A DNA stretch of 64,000 nucleotides. It comes from Burkholderia sp. 4M9327F10 (GTDB lineage Bacteria; Pseudomonadota; Gammaproteobacteria; Burkholderiales; Burkholderiaceae). The DNA lies in contig NZ_SCNV01000011.1 of assembly GCF_005503145.1 (NCBI RefSeq), positions 104,115 through 168,114 on the forward strand. The letters are read 5' to 3'. Below the pieces are notes generated by a model, which saw only the letters and a program-made list of their open reading frames with translations, searched no databases and was not told where the DNA came from. Shown here piece by piece: positions 1 through 9,125 of the stretch. The stretch's first letter is position 1. Each line of letters begins with the position of its first letter. A program made the translations under genes and the position numbers.

Positions 1-193
1 TGCCCTCGAGCACGACCTTCGTCTCACGCAGCGTGAGCGTGTTGCCCTCAATGGCGTTCGAGTGATAAGTCCATTCCAGCGTCAGCTTCTCGCGCAACGA
101 CGCGAGCGTATGAACCGGGAGCGGACGCGCAGCGTCGAGCTTCGTCTTGTCGGCGTCGATTGCGTGCAACAGCGCCGTGGTTGGGAGAGACAT
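1..193 (-). CDS. Fic family protein, N-terminal fragment (runs off the window)
   Basis: The complement opens with ATG at 191-193 and stays open to base 1, giving the first 64 residues of a protein that continues outside the window. The segment TYHSNAIEGNTLTLRET holds the motif S-x-x-x-E-G-N, which in Fic proteins of the class with an N-terminal inhibitory helix places a Glu that blocks the ATP site. The catalytic HPFx[D/E]GNGR motif would lie outside the window, so activity cannot be judged. Fic proteins usually transfer AMP from ATP to a hydroxyl on a target protein. It is on the same strand as tssA and the lipoprotein at 344-808, so it could be a late gene of the T6SS transcript or a separate house gene. 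The family call rests on the inhibitory motif and its context only. Confidence 0.75.
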   Translation of the reverse strand, partial: MSLPTTALLHAIDADKTKLDAARPLPVHTLASLREKLTLEWTYHSNAIEGNTLTLRETKVVLEG

Positions 194-343
194 CGCGTTC
201 CTAAACAGCCAATAGCAGGCGGATCAATTGAAGGGAGCTTTGCTTATCATAGCACTGCGATTGCACCCTCAATTTATGCCTTGCCGGGCATCGAAACGGC
301 CTTCTGCCTGGTTCGGCGAAGCCACGCTCCGGCGACGCGCCCC

Positions 344-808
344 TCACTTAAACACCGTCGCCCCCGAAAACGGCGCCGGCTCCGGCTCGGACCGGTACTT
401 ATCCTCAATCGCACTCACGCAGTTGGTGAACTGGGTGCGAAACTCCACGGGATGGTCACCCGGCGGCGCGAGTCCATCCGAGGTGACATTCCAGCCGTCG
501 GCGGTGCGCACGGCATCGAGGTCGAATGTCGCCGCCGATTGGCTCTCCAGAATCACAGCCTCACGCTTCTGGCCGCCGGGCACCGTTAGCACCGCCTCGC
601 AACCCTGTTGAAGCTTCACCGCCGCATGCGCGGAACTGCCGAACGGCGCGGCGTTTTCGGGCGCGGTGAGGTACATGCGCATCGACTGGAACTGTGGCGG
701 CATGGCGCCAATGACAAATTGAACGTCGGTCTCAGACATGCTGTCGCTGCAACCGGCCAGGCTACCGATCAGCGCCACCAGCGTGATACGGGCAAAAATC
801 TGCCGCAT
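344..808 (-). CDS. Putative lipoprotein of unknown function downstream of tssA
   Basis: From ATG at 806-808 the product is 154 residues with a lipoprotein signal peptide: charged start MRQIFAR, hydrophobic core, and lipobox LAGC placing the lipid-bearing Cys at residue 20. The mature part has two further Cys residues and no motif I recognise. A longer start at 925 has a good Shine-Dalgarno (AAGGAG about 932-938) and would add 39 residues; it would bury the lipobox behind a polar extension, so I prefer the short form, with doubt. It follows tssA by about 250 bp on the same strand, in the place where Burkholderia T6SS clusters carry accessory genes. An envelope role with the T6SS is inference. 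Confidence 0.6.
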   Translation of the reverse strand: MRQIFARITLVALIGSLAGCSDSMSETDVQFVIGAMPPQFQSMRMYLTAPENAAPFGSSAHAAVKLQQGCEAVLTVPGGQKREAVILESQSAATFDLDAVRTADGWNVTSDGLAPPGDHPVEFRTQFTNCVSAIEDKYRSEPEPAPFSGATVFK

Positions 809-1054
809 CGCAACAAAACCGGGCCGGCGACGGACCGCCGCCTTCGCCATACCGCCGCGAACGCTAACGTTATCGTTATCTGAGTTTTGCCGCTGCCGGG
901 GGAACGTAACTGTCGCAAACGCCATCTCATCTCCTTGCTCCCTCACTCCGCGCCGGATCGCTAGATCTCTGGACGGACAAGGTGCTTTCGTTGCCGTGGA
1001 TATCGGCACGAAAAGGAGTTTCTTGATGGTCGCCGGGAAATTTTTACAGCCTTT

Positions 1055-2176
1055 TTACTGCCCCGCCTCCGGCTTCACCCCCAGCAGCTCCCGAATATGG
1101 GCGAGCGAGCCATCGTCCTTGACCACCGTAGACAGCCATTGATGCAGGGGCATCTCCGCCCATTCCGCCGCCTTGTCGGCCAGATACGCCGCGGGGCTAT
1201 GCGGCTCGGTACTGCGAAAGAAGCGGGCCACCGCGCGCAACTGCGCCACCGCCTGGGCCCGGTTCTGGATGCCGGCGCTGCTCCCAGGCGCATTCGTTGA
1301 TACACTCGTCAACACGGGTTCCTCCCGTTGCGGTGAGGTCTTGAAACTCGGTTCAGTACGTTCGGAAAGCTCACTGCTCTCCGGCTTCTGCACTTTCGGC
1401 GCGGCAGCTTCGGCCGTCACACCCTGTTCGCGCGCAAAGCGCTCGGCGAGCCGGTACACCCCTTCGTACGCGTCCTTCGCCTGTCGAAAACTCGGCGCCG
1501 CATCACCCGCGCGCCGGTCCAGTTCCTGCTCGAGCGCGAGCATGGCCGCTTCGAACGCCTTCAGGTCCGCCAGCAAGCCTGAGTAGAACGGCGCCGGCGT
1601 GGCGCGCTTCGACGCCTCGATCTGCTCGATCGACGGCTTGCCGCGCGCGATATCGTCGGCGTGGTCGGGGTCGCGCTTCACGGCCTGCGCGACGTGCGTC
1701 GCCACTTCCCAATCGACCGTGCTGTAAGCGTCGCCCGGCGCACCCGTGAGCGGCATGGCGCGCAGCAACTCCGCTGTGCGCCCCACCAGCCATGCGACAT
1801 TGCCGAGCCGGTACTCCGCGTCATCGCCTTCCGGCAGCGGGTGCAGATGCTCCCAATAGCGCTCCGAAAGCCCGGTGATCAGCCCATAGCCATCGGTGAG
1901 GCCTGTCACGCCCTCCTCGATCGCCAGCCCCTCCGTGAGCCACACCGCGAGCCGCAAGTCCTTGGTCTGCGTCTTGAGCAGATTCGTGCTGCGCTCGACG
2001 ACGAACGGCCAGTTCGCCTCCTTGATGTCCGTGACCCACTCGCCCTGATCGAGCGATGGGTCGTCGAAACGGCGCGCGTTCTGGATCGCGTCGAAGTCGG
2101 CGGAGAACAGCATGTCGTCGCCGCAAGGCGAGCTTTCGCTGATCGGTTCCAGCAGCGTGTTGATATGAGCGGGCAT
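1055..2176 (-). CDS. tssA: T6SS baseplate/cap protein TssA (ImpA family)
   Basis: The protein is 373 residues starting MPAHINTLLEPISESSPCGDD, the typical opening of the ImpA N-terminal domain, followed by the conserved region around the IKEANWPFV segment and WLTEGLAIEEG. The C-terminal part is Ala-rich and ends with a short helical domain, as in TssA forms that bind sheath or baseplate. TssA helps initiate baseplate and tail-tube/sheath polymerisation in the cytoplasm. It is the last core gene of the leftward T6SS unit, 72 bp after clpV. The ATG at 2174-2176 is chosen because the ImpA domain begins there; another ATG two codons upstream (2182) is equally usable. Confidence 0.92.
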   Translation of the reverse strand: MPAHINTLLEPISESSPCGDDMLFSADFDAIQNARRFDDPSLDQGEWVTDIKEANWPFVVERSTNLLKTQTKDLRLAVWLTEGLAIEEGVTGLTDGYGLITGLSERYWEHLHPLPEGDDAEYRLGNVAWLVGRTAELLRAMPLTGAPGDAYSTVDWEVATHVAQAVKRDPDHADDIARGKPSIEQIEASKRATPAPFYSGLLADLKAFEAAMLALEQELDRRAGDAAPSFRQAKDAYEGVYRLAERFAREQGVTAEAAAPKVQKPESSELSERTEPSFKTSPQREEPVLTSVSTNAPGSSAGIQNRAQAVAQLRAVARFFRSTEPHSPAAYLADKAAEWAEMPLHQWLSTVVKDDGSLAHIRELLGVKPEAGQ

Positions 2177-2248
2177 TAGCATGGCAGAAAGCGATAAGTG
2201 CCTGATGAGGCGTTGCAACAGTCAGGTCCGCGCGTCAAGGCACGCACC

Positions 2249-4924
2249 TCAAACCACCGTATATTCGAATTCACCGGCCTCGCTCGCCCGCACCGCAATG
2301 CGTTCGAGCGCCGTACCGTCCGCAATCCGCTCCAGCACCTGTTGCGCCACTTCGGGCAGCAGTGTGCCGTTCAGGATGTGATCGACGTTGCGCGCGCCGG
2401 AATCCACCTCCGTGCAACGGGCCAGCACAGCGTCTACGAGCGATTCGTCCCATTCGAACGTCGCCTTGTGGTTCGTCTCGATACGCCGGCGAATCCGTTC
2501 AAGCTTCAATTCGATAATCTCGGCGAGCACATCGTCGGAAATCGGATAGTACGGCACCACTTTCATGCGCCCGAGGAAGGCCGGCTTGAAGGCCTTGTAC
2601 AGTTGCGGGCGCAACGTTTCGGCCAGCGCATCGGCGTCCGGCAACTCTTCGGCACTCTTGTTCAGACAGGCTTGCATGACGGCCTGCGAGCCGACGTTCG
2701 AGGTCAGAATGATCAAGGTATTGCGGAAGTCGATCTCGCGGCCTTCCGCGTCATCCATGGTGCCCTTGTCGAACACCTGGAAGAACATTTCGAGCACGTC
2801 CGGGTGGGCCTTCTCCACCTCGTCGAGCAGCACGACGGAATACGGATTGCGGCGCACCGCTTCGGTCAGCACGCCGCCTTCCCCATAGCCCACGTAACCC
2901 GGCGGCGAGCCCTTCAGACCGGAGACGCTGTGCGCCTCCTGATACTCGCTCATGTTGATCGTGACCATCTTGCGTTCGCCGCCATACAGGATATCGGCCA
3001 GCGCCAGCGCTGTTTCCGTCTTGCCGACGCCCGACGGGCCGACGAACATGAACACGCCACGCGGCTTGTTCGGGTCTTCGAGGTTCGCGCTTGCGGTTCG
3101 CACGCGCTGGGCAATCGCTTCGAGCGCATGGTCCTGGCCAATCACGCGGGCGCCCAGCAGCGGCTGCAGGTTCAGCACGGTCTGAATCTCGTCCTTGACC
3201 ATGCGCCCCAGGGGAATGCCGGTCCACGACGCGACGATCTCGGCGACCACGTGGCCGTCGACCTGCAACGGCACCATCGGCTGGCCGCCTTGCAGCGCGT
3301 GCAGTTCGCTCACGCGCGCCGCCAGGGTCTTACGCGCGCTCGCGGCCTTTTCCGCCTGGTCAGCGTCGGCGCTGCCGCCACGGGCGGCGTCGATCTGCGC
3401 CCGCAGTTCACCGATCTCCGATACCAGCGCGCGCTCGTTCTCATAGCGCGCTTCGCCGGCAGCCAGCGCGGTCACGTCCGTCTCGCGCAGGCTGCGCAGT
3501 TCGCCAAGCCGCTCGTCGTGCTGCGCGCCGCTCGCCGCTTCACGCTCGAGCGCGGCCACTTCCGCGTCGATCCGTTCGATCCGCTTCCTGGCATCGTCGA
3601 TTGCCGCGGGTGTCGAGCTATGCGCCAGCGCCACCTTCGCGCAGGCCGTATCGAGCACGCTGATCGCCTTGTCGGGCAATTGCCGCCCGCTGATATAGCG
3701 ATGCGACAGCCGCACGGCTTCGGTAATCGCGTCGTCCAGCACACGCACGTTGAAGTGCTTTTCCATCAAGGCGGCCATACCACGCAGCATGGACGCCGCC
3801 AGCGTCTCATTCGGCTCCTCGATCTTCACGACCTGAAAGCGCCGCGCCAGCGCCGCATCTTTCTCGAAGTACTTCTTGTACTCGCTCCACGTGGTGGCGG
3901 CAATCGTACGCAGTTCGCCGCGCGCAAGCGCCGGCTTCAGCAGGTTTGCCGCGTCGTTCTGCCCGGCCTGTCCGCCTGCGCCGATGATCGTATGCGCTTC
4001 GTCGATAAACAGGATGATCGGATGCGCGCTCTTCTTGACCTCGTCGATCACGTTCTTCAGGCGGTTTTCGAATTCGCCCTTGACGCTCGCACCGGCCTGC
4101 AACAGCCCCATATCGAGCACATGCAAGGCCACGCCTTTCAGTGGCGCGGGCACGTCATCGGCCGCAATGCGCAGCGCCAGGCCTTCAACCACGGCGGTCT
4201 TGCCGACGCCCGCTTCGCCCGTCATGATCGGATTGTTCTGGCGGCGGCGCATCAGGATGTCGATGGTCTGGCGAATTTCCGCCTCGCGGCCAATCACCGG
4301 ATCGATATGGCCGTCACGCGCCCGTTGCGTGAGGTTGGTGGTGTACGTATCGAGCGCGGGGGTCTTCGACAGGCCGCCGCTTTGCACCGGCCGCAGATCG
4401 CCGTCACCTTCGCCGTCCTCCGCAGAGGACACGTCCGCTTTGCGCTCCACTTCGCACGAGCCGGCCGTCAGCTCATCGAACTTGTGCTTGAGATCGGTCA
4501 GGCGGACGTCGCGGAACAAGGGCGACATCCGTTGTGCAAACTGCGCCAGATCCGGCGCGCTCAGCAAGGCAAGCAGCAGATGCCCCGAGCGGATACGGCC
4601 AATCTGCGAATCGAGCGACGCCACCAGCCAGGCCTGTTCGAACAGCGCAATCAGATGCACGGAAAACACCGGCGTGCGCGCATTGCCGGTCTTCAGGCGT
4701 TGCAGCTCACGTTCGAGGTCGGCGCGCAGCCCATGAGCATCGATACGGCTCGCGCGCAGCACCAGCGACGCGTCGCTTGCCGGCTCGTCGAGCAAGGCCA
4801 GAAACAGATGCTCGAGATCCACCTCGTAGTGACCACGCGACAGGCAATGGCTCGCCGCGCGCTCGGTCGCCTGGCGGCAGGTCGGATTCAGTTTCGCGAT
4901 CAGGGTCTTGAGGGGCGTGCTCAT
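2249..4924 (-). CDS. clpV: T6SS sheath-recycling AAA+ ATPase ClpV (TssH)
   Basis: The 891-residue product has the Clp architecture: an N-terminal Clp-N repeat domain (about 1-150), a first AAA+ module with Walker A GEAGVGKT near residue 235 and the IGAGG loop, a coiled middle domain, and a second AAA+ module with Walker A GPSGVGKT near 625 and the GYVGYGEGG loop. ClpV disassembles contracted TssB/TssC sheaths in the cytoplasm so subunits can be reused. Start MSTPLKTLIAKLN is the usual ClpV start; upstream codons are not conserved in the family. It lies between tssG and tssA in the usual order for this T6SS type. Housekeeping ClpB is excluded by context and by the divergent N-domain. Confidence 0.96.
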   Translation of the reverse strand: MSTPLKTLIAKLNPTCRQATERAASHCLSRGHYEVDLEHLFLALLDEPASDASLVLRASRIDAHGLRADLERELQRLKTGNARTPVFSVHLIALFEQAWLVASLDSQIGRIRSGHLLLALLSAPDLAQFAQRMSPLFRDVRLTDLKHKFDELTAGSCEVERKADVSSAEDGEGDGDLRPVQSGGLSKTPALDTYTTNLTQRARDGHIDPVIGREAEIRQTIDILMRRRQNNPIMTGEAGVGKTAVVEGLALRIAADDVPAPLKGVALHVLDMGLLQAGASVKGEFENRLKNVIDEVKKSAHPIILFIDEAHTIIGAGGQAGQNDAANLLKPALARGELRTIAATTWSEYKKYFEKDAALARRFQVVKIEEPNETLAASMLRGMAALMEKHFNVRVLDDAITEAVRLSHRYISGRQLPDKAISVLDTACAKVALAHSSTPAAIDDARKRIERIDAEVAALEREAASGAQHDERLGELRSLRETDVTALAAGEARYENERALVSEIGELRAQIDAARGGSADADQAEKAASARKTLAARVSELHALQGGQPMVPLQVDGHVVAEIVASWTGIPLGRMVKDEIQTVLNLQPLLGARVIGQDHALEAIAQRVRTASANLEDPNKPRGVFMFVGPSGVGKTETALALADILYGGERKMVTINMSEYQEAHSVSGLKGSPPGYVGYGEGGVLTEAVRRNPYSVVLLDEVEKAHPDVLEMFFQVFDKGTMDDAEGREIDFRNTLIILTSNVGSQAVMQACLNKSAEELPDADALAETLRPQLYKAFKPAFLGRMKVVPYYPISDDVLAEIIELKLERIRRRIETNHKATFEWDESLVDAVLARCTEVDSGARNVDHILNGTLLPEVAQQVLERIADGTALERIAVRASEAGEFEYTVV

Positions 4925-5009
4925 GTCGTGCGGTCCAGGTCCTGTTGGTGTCTTGACGTCTCGTGTTGCTTCACGCTGTTTCGCGATCTCTCGCGACACG
5001 TCGTTATAT

Positions 5010-6095
5010 TCAGTGAATCACGTGCAGCTCGTAACGGGCATCGGCGCGGTCGCGGTCGGCGTCGTGCGTGCACAGAAACGCATCCCAGCCGAGCCGCGCA
5101 CCTTGCCCAAGCTGGATCGAACCCACCTCGGCGCGGCGCAGTACCAGCGAGACCTCGTATTCGAGCGTCACTCCGGCAAGCAGCGTCAACATCCGTTCCA
5201 AGGCAATAGCGCGTTCGGCGCCGGGCAGGAAAGCCTCGTAGTCCTTCTTGCGCAGCGGGCCGATCACGAGGCGTGCGCGCATGTCGCGCTGCCAGACCCG
5301 TTCGCCGGCGAGCGCCGTGGCGCCGAGCGTTGCGTTGTAGCTGCCGAGCACCGTCAACTGATCGCGCGGCACGTCATACCATTTGCCGACAAACTGGTCG
5401 ACGCGCACCGGCACCTGGAAATACTCCGAGAGCGTGCGTTGCAGGTAAGCGGCCGACACCGGCCGATGCCGCGCCGCGAGCGCATAACCGGCAATCGCCT
5501 CGTCGAACAGCGCGCCGTCGCCTTCCTGCAGACTGCCGCGGGTGTCGTCATCGGCCACGCCGGCGAGCGCCAGCAGCAACGGCAGATAGCGCTCGTCACG
5601 GTCCAGCTCGTAGTGAAACGGCAGCCGGTACTTCTTCCACGCCGCGTAGAACAGCGCGGTTGCCCGGTTGGAGAACACGTCGAAAAACTCGCGCGCCGCA
5701 CGGTCGCGCCGCAACTGCTCGCGGGCAATGATCTGCTCGGTATAGTGCAGCGGCAGCGCGCCCTGCCCGCCCAGCAGCCCGAAAAATGCCGGCGTGAGAT
5801 CGACGCGCCCAAGCGTGCCGTCCTCCACCGCTGTAGTCCGTTGCGGCTTGTCCTTGAGCGCCACGCCCTGTTCGTCGTAAGACTGGGCGCCATGTAACTC
5901 GCTCGGCGGGAAACCGAGCGAGAGCGTGTTGCGAAACGCAATGCGCTGCGCCACGATCTCCCCGGGGCGCGTGGAATGCTCCTTGCCGAACCACTTCTCG
6001 AGAATCCGCACCGCCTGAAAAAACTCGAAGCGGTGCGGCTCGTCGAGCAGTTGCTCGACTACGCCAGGATCGATTCGCCGCTGCGGGGTTTGCAT
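5010..6095 (-). CDS. tssG: T6SS baseplate protein TssG (ImpH/VasB)
   Basis: The protein of 361 residues starts MQTPQRRIDPGVVEQLLDEPHRFEFFQAVRILE, a typical TssG N-terminus, and carries the conserved region with FRNTLSLGFPPSE and the downstream LPLHYTEQI. TssG joins TssE, TssF and TssK in the T6SS baseplate wedge. Its start overlaps the 3' end of tssF by 37 bp, which fits translational coupling. The frame stays open well upstream of 6095 inside tssF, but that extension is in the wrong frame of tssF and has no family similarity, so the ATG at 6093-6095 is taken. Confidence 0.94.
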   Translation of the reverse strand: MQTPQRRIDPGVVEQLLDEPHRFEFFQAVRILEKWFGKEHSTRPGEIVAQRIAFRNTLSLGFPPSELHGAQSYDEQGVALKDKPQRTTAVEDGTLGRVDLTPAFFGLLGGQGALPLHYTEQIIAREQLRRDRAAREFFDVFSNRATALFYAAWKKYRLPFHYELDRDERYLPLLLALAGVADDDTRGSLQEGDGALFDEAIAGYALAARHRPVSAAYLQRTLSEYFQVPVRVDQFVGKWYDVPRDQLTVLGSYNATLGATALAGERVWQRDMRARLVIGPLRKKDYEAFLPGAERAIALERMLTLLAGVTLEYEVSLVLRRAEVGSIQLGQGARLGWDAFLCTHDADRDRADARYELHVIH

Positions 6096-7897
6096 CGCAA
6101 GATCTCCTCGCCGGTGCGCTTCGACACGACGACCAGTTGCACAAAGCTGTTCAGGTGCACGTACAGCCCAAAAAACGTGTCGATCACACGCACGAACGAC
6201 GCGAGACTCGTGCCCACAAAATGGTCCTCGTCGATCGTCAGGCGGATCTCCATGCCGCGCACGAAGGTAGCGAACGGTTTGCCCGGCAGCCATTGCACGG
6301 CCGCGCGCTGCTCGATGCCGACCAGCCCGTCGATATGCCGCGCCGACACCGCCGTGCGCCGCACGTCGTACAGCACCATCATCTCCTTGAGCGCCGCGAG
6401 GCCGCTGCTCGCGAGCGAGACGTGATTGAGCGCCAGGTGCGAGATCAGACGCCAATGCACCGCGCGGCCACGCTCGAAGCGCACGCTCGGCGTGGGCCGG
6501 CGCAGCATGGAGATATTGCTGGTCAGCGAGCCGCCTTCCAGAAACAGGTCGCCGCCTTCGATCCCCATGGCAAGCCCTGCCGGCAGGTCGCGATTGGTGC
6601 AGGTCAGATCGAGGCTCAGCGTGTCGGTTTGCGGCGCAGCCGGTTCGAAGTCGATATCGACGATCGAGATTTCGGTTTCGTAGCCCGGGCTTTTCTGGGC
6701 CACCCAATCGTTGCGGCGCGCGAACCAGTAATGCCCGGCGCGCTGCCGTTCGCCGTGATGCAGCGAGTAAAACGGCCTGAATTCGATCACCGTTTCTTCG
6801 TGCGCCTGCTGACGGACGAGCTTCACCGAATCGATCGAGTACACCTCGTAAGCAAAGGCACGGCGCCCTTCGGCGATCACCGGATACGAAACGGCCTGAT
6901 GACTCAGGCGGATCGGTTCGCCGTGCTGCTGGAACAGGTTGACCACCGGCGTGCAGAACAGCCGGAAGTGCTGCGCCGACAACGAATCCAGCAGGCGCGC
7001 GACATGCGAATCGTTGCGCACGTCCTTGAGCACGACATGCAGCGTCAGGCGCTGGCAACGGCCGCTCGCACGCGTCATCGCCGCCAGATCGAAATCGACG
7101 AAATTGAATTTGTCGGGAAAGGCGAAGTATTCGGTGAGCAGCCGGTACGCCGGGTGCGATTTGGCCGGGTAGTCGATCAACGAATCTTCTTCGTCGAAGC
7201 CGGCCTGTGCGAGCGGCGACGCGCGCAGCGCGGTCCATACGCCGCGCCGGTCGGCCTCGACATAGGTGGCCATCGCATTGACGAACAGGCAATCGGTCAG
7301 GCCCGCGATAAACGATTGCTCGCCATGCAGGTGAGCACGCAGCGTGCTGAGCTTCAGGGCGCCCAGATCCAGTTGCGGCGCGGTCGATTCGAAGGTGATC
7401 GAGACCATCGCCGAGGCGTTGGCCGGCAACACCGTTGCGCTTGGCGCCATTGCCACTGAGGTGTACCTGGCCTCGGAAATGCGGATCGGCGCCAGCGTGA
7501 CATCGTAGGCCGTGCGGAAGCGGCATTGCACGCCGCGGATGGGGCGCGACTTCAGCTCCGTGCCACGTTCGATCGTGGCCGGCTCGGTCATATGACTAAA
7601 GGCGCTGGACGTGCCCAACTGGGCGATCGAACACGACGGGAACGGCCGCAGGTAGTGCGGATAAAGCACTTCGAGCAGTGCTTCGGTGAATTCGGGGTAA
7701 TCGTCGTCGAGTTTCTTGTTGATGCGCGCGCCGAGCAGCGCGAACGATTCGATCATCCGTTCGACGTGCGGGTCTTCGCAGTGCTCGCCGGACATCGCGA
7801 GGCGCGCAGCGATCTTCGGGTACCGGTCCGCGAAATCGTTCGAGTAGCGCCGCAAAAATGCCAGTTCGCGCTCGTAATACGGCAGCAGTTCTTCCAT
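6059..7897 (-). CDS. tssF: T6SS baseplate protein TssF (ImpG/VasA)
   Basis: The product (612 residues) starts MEELLPYYERELAFLRRYSNDFADRYPKIAARL, the hallmark TssF opening, followed by DPHVERMIESFALL and the region ending FVQLVVVSKRTGEEI. This length is usual for the family. TssF is the largest wedge component of the T6SS baseplate. A TTG codon sits directly upstream of the ATG (7898-7900), but the ATG at 7895-7897 gives the conserved MEEL start. It lies 65 bp after tssE and overlaps tssG. Confidence 0.95.
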   Translation of the reverse strand: MEELLPYYERELAFLRRYSNDFADRYPKIAARLAMSGEHCEDPHVERMIESFALLGARINKKLDDDYPEFTEALLEVLYPHYLRPFPSCSIAQLGTSSAFSHMTEPATIERGTELKSRPIRGVQCRFRTAYDVTLAPIRISEARYTSVAMAPSATVLPANASAMVSITFESTAPQLDLGALKLSTLRAHLHGEQSFIAGLTDCLFVNAMATYVEADRRGVWTALRASPLAQAGFDEEDSLIDYPAKSHPAYRLLTEYFAFPDKFNFVDFDLAAMTRASGRCQRLTLHVVLKDVRNDSHVARLLDSLSAQHFRLFCTPVVNLFQQHGEPIRLSHQAVSYPVIAEGRRAFAYEVYSIDSVKLVRQQAHEETVIEFRPFYSLHHGERQRAGHYWFARRNDWVAQKSPGYETEISIVDIDFEPAAPQTDTLSLDLTCTNRDLPAGLAMGIEGGDLFLEGGSLTSNISMLRRPTPSVRFERGRAVHWRLISHLALNHVSLASSGLAALKEMMVLYDVRRTAVSARHIDGLVGIEQRAAVQWLPGKPFATFVRGMEIRLTIDEDHFVGTSLASFVRVIDTFFGLYVHLNSFVQLVVVSKRTGEEILRCKPRSGESILA

Positions 7898-7962
7898 CAA
7901 CCTATCCCCGGACCTGATACCTGCGCGCCGCCGTTGCGCGTAACGGTGGCCAGCAAGCGGTG

Positions 7963-8442
7963 TTAAAGCTTCGCGCGTGCGCGCGTTACGGAATACTGCA
8001 GCGTCGAGGGCTGCAGCATCGCATCGAAACTCACCGGTTCTTCTGCCGGATGCACGACCAGCAGCGCCTGAATGCCGAAATACAGCGCATTGGTCGACTG
8101 TTCGTTCAATTCGAGTGTGACCGCCACCTGCTTTAAGCGCGGCTCATGCCGTGCTATCGCCTGCTGAATCGATTTGCAGATGAACGTACGGTCGTAGTGG
8201 CTCGCCAGGCTCAGGCCCGCGAAGTCGTTCAGACCGTACGTCAAGACCGATTGCTGACACTCGGGAAGCGCCGCCAGCTCGTGTTCGGTCAAGGCGATCC
8301 GGGTGTTCAGGATTGCCTCGACGTCGCGCGCGACGGTCGCCTTCAGTTCGTCCAGTGACAATTGCCGCATCGCCGGGGACGCCGGCAAATGCGGTTCGTC
8401 GTCGAACAGCTTGTCGAGAAAGCTCGGTTCGAATCGTTTCAT
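7963..8442 (-). CDS. tssE: T6SS baseplate protein TssE (gp25-like)
   Basis: This 159-residue protein matches the gp25/GPW lysozyme-like family used in T6SS baseplates: an N-terminal region SFLDKLFDDEP, the segment VARDVEAILNTRI, and the central YGLNDFAGLS. Phage gp25 homologues start sheath polymerisation on the baseplate. It sits 71 bp after hcp and before tssF, in canonical order. Confidence 0.94.
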   Translation of the reverse strand: MKRFEPSFLDKLFDDEPHLPASPAMRQLSLDELKATVARDVEAILNTRIALTEHELAALPECQQSVLTYGLNDFAGLSLASHYDRTFICKSIQQAIARHEPRLKQVAVTLELNEQSTNALYFGIQALLVVHPAEEPVSFDAMLQPSTLQYSVTRARAKL

Positions 8443-8513
8443 CAGGTGCCAGAGAAGCGCTGCAAAACGGGGCGCGGCGCCCGCGGGTCAAGTACGGCCG
8501 CCGCGCCCGGACC

Positions 8514-9053
8514 TCAGACTGCGTACGTCTTGTCGTTCTTCGTCAGGCTCCACGCGCCTTGCGCGTTACCGCCCTGGTTGCCGCCGATCTTCTGCTGCGT
8601 GTACTTCCACTGCACGGCAGCGTACTTCAGCGAGAACTGTTCGTTCGGCAAGGAAATGCCCGTGGCATCAGCCGTGCCGTTGCCCGAGCTAACCGCGCCG
8701 ACGCTCGGTGCAACGCTCGAGATGATGACGTACTTCAGCTTGACTTCCAGATACTTGATCCGGTTGCCTTCGCCGTCCGAACGCATGAAGTCGACCGTGA
8801 CTTCGTCGAACGTCGTGCCGCCCGAGGCGTGTTGATAAATCAGCGGGCTGACCACGTCGATGTCTTTCGTGAAGATCATGTCGCCGTGCTCGCAGCGCTC
8901 CGCCGTATGGCCGCCGGCCGTCGAAGCCGTTGCCGAACGCGGTTGCGTGATCGAGTGATTCCACGAATCGATTTCGATCCAACCCTGGTGATCCTTATCG
9001 GCGGACTCGCCCTTGATCGCCGGATTGCCGAATTTTAAATAGATGTCCTTCAT
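8514..9053 (-). CDS. hcp: T6SS tube protein Hcp (TssD)
   Basis: The 179-residue product begins MKDIYLKFGNPAIKGES and continues with the Hcp features GWIEIDSWNHSI and VVSPLIYQHASGG. Hcp hexamers stack into the inner tube that is propelled out of the cell and can carry small effectors in the lumen. The length is slightly above the common 160-172 residues because of a Gly/Asn/Ser-rich stretch around SSGNGTADATG and GGNQGGNAQG near the C-terminus. It is 72 bp after tssC in the leftward unit. Confidence 0.95.
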   Translation of the reverse strand: MKDIYLKFGNPAIKGESADKDHQGWIEIDSWNHSITQPRSATASTAGGHTAERCEHGDMIFTKDIDVVSPLIYQHASGGTTFDEVTVDFMRSDGEGNRIKYLEVKLKYVIISSVAPSVGAVSSGNGTADATGISLPNEQFSLKYAAVQWKYTQQKIGGNQGGNAQGAWSLTKNDKTYAV

Positions 9054-9125
9054 AACTCATCGACTCCCCAAAGAGGTGGTTTTTACAGCCAGCCCGGACG
9101 GCCAGCCCAGGCATACTGGCTACGT

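Noticed and set aside
2198..5209. Plus-strand open frame of about 1000 codons opposite clpV
   Set aside because: It mirrors clpV codon by codon, is rich in Arg/His/Gln, and has no domain; high-GC genes often leave such open antisense frames.
6096..7526. Upstream extension of the tssG frame through tssF
   Set aside because: The region is in a different frame from tssF, and TssG similarity begins only at the ATG at 6095.
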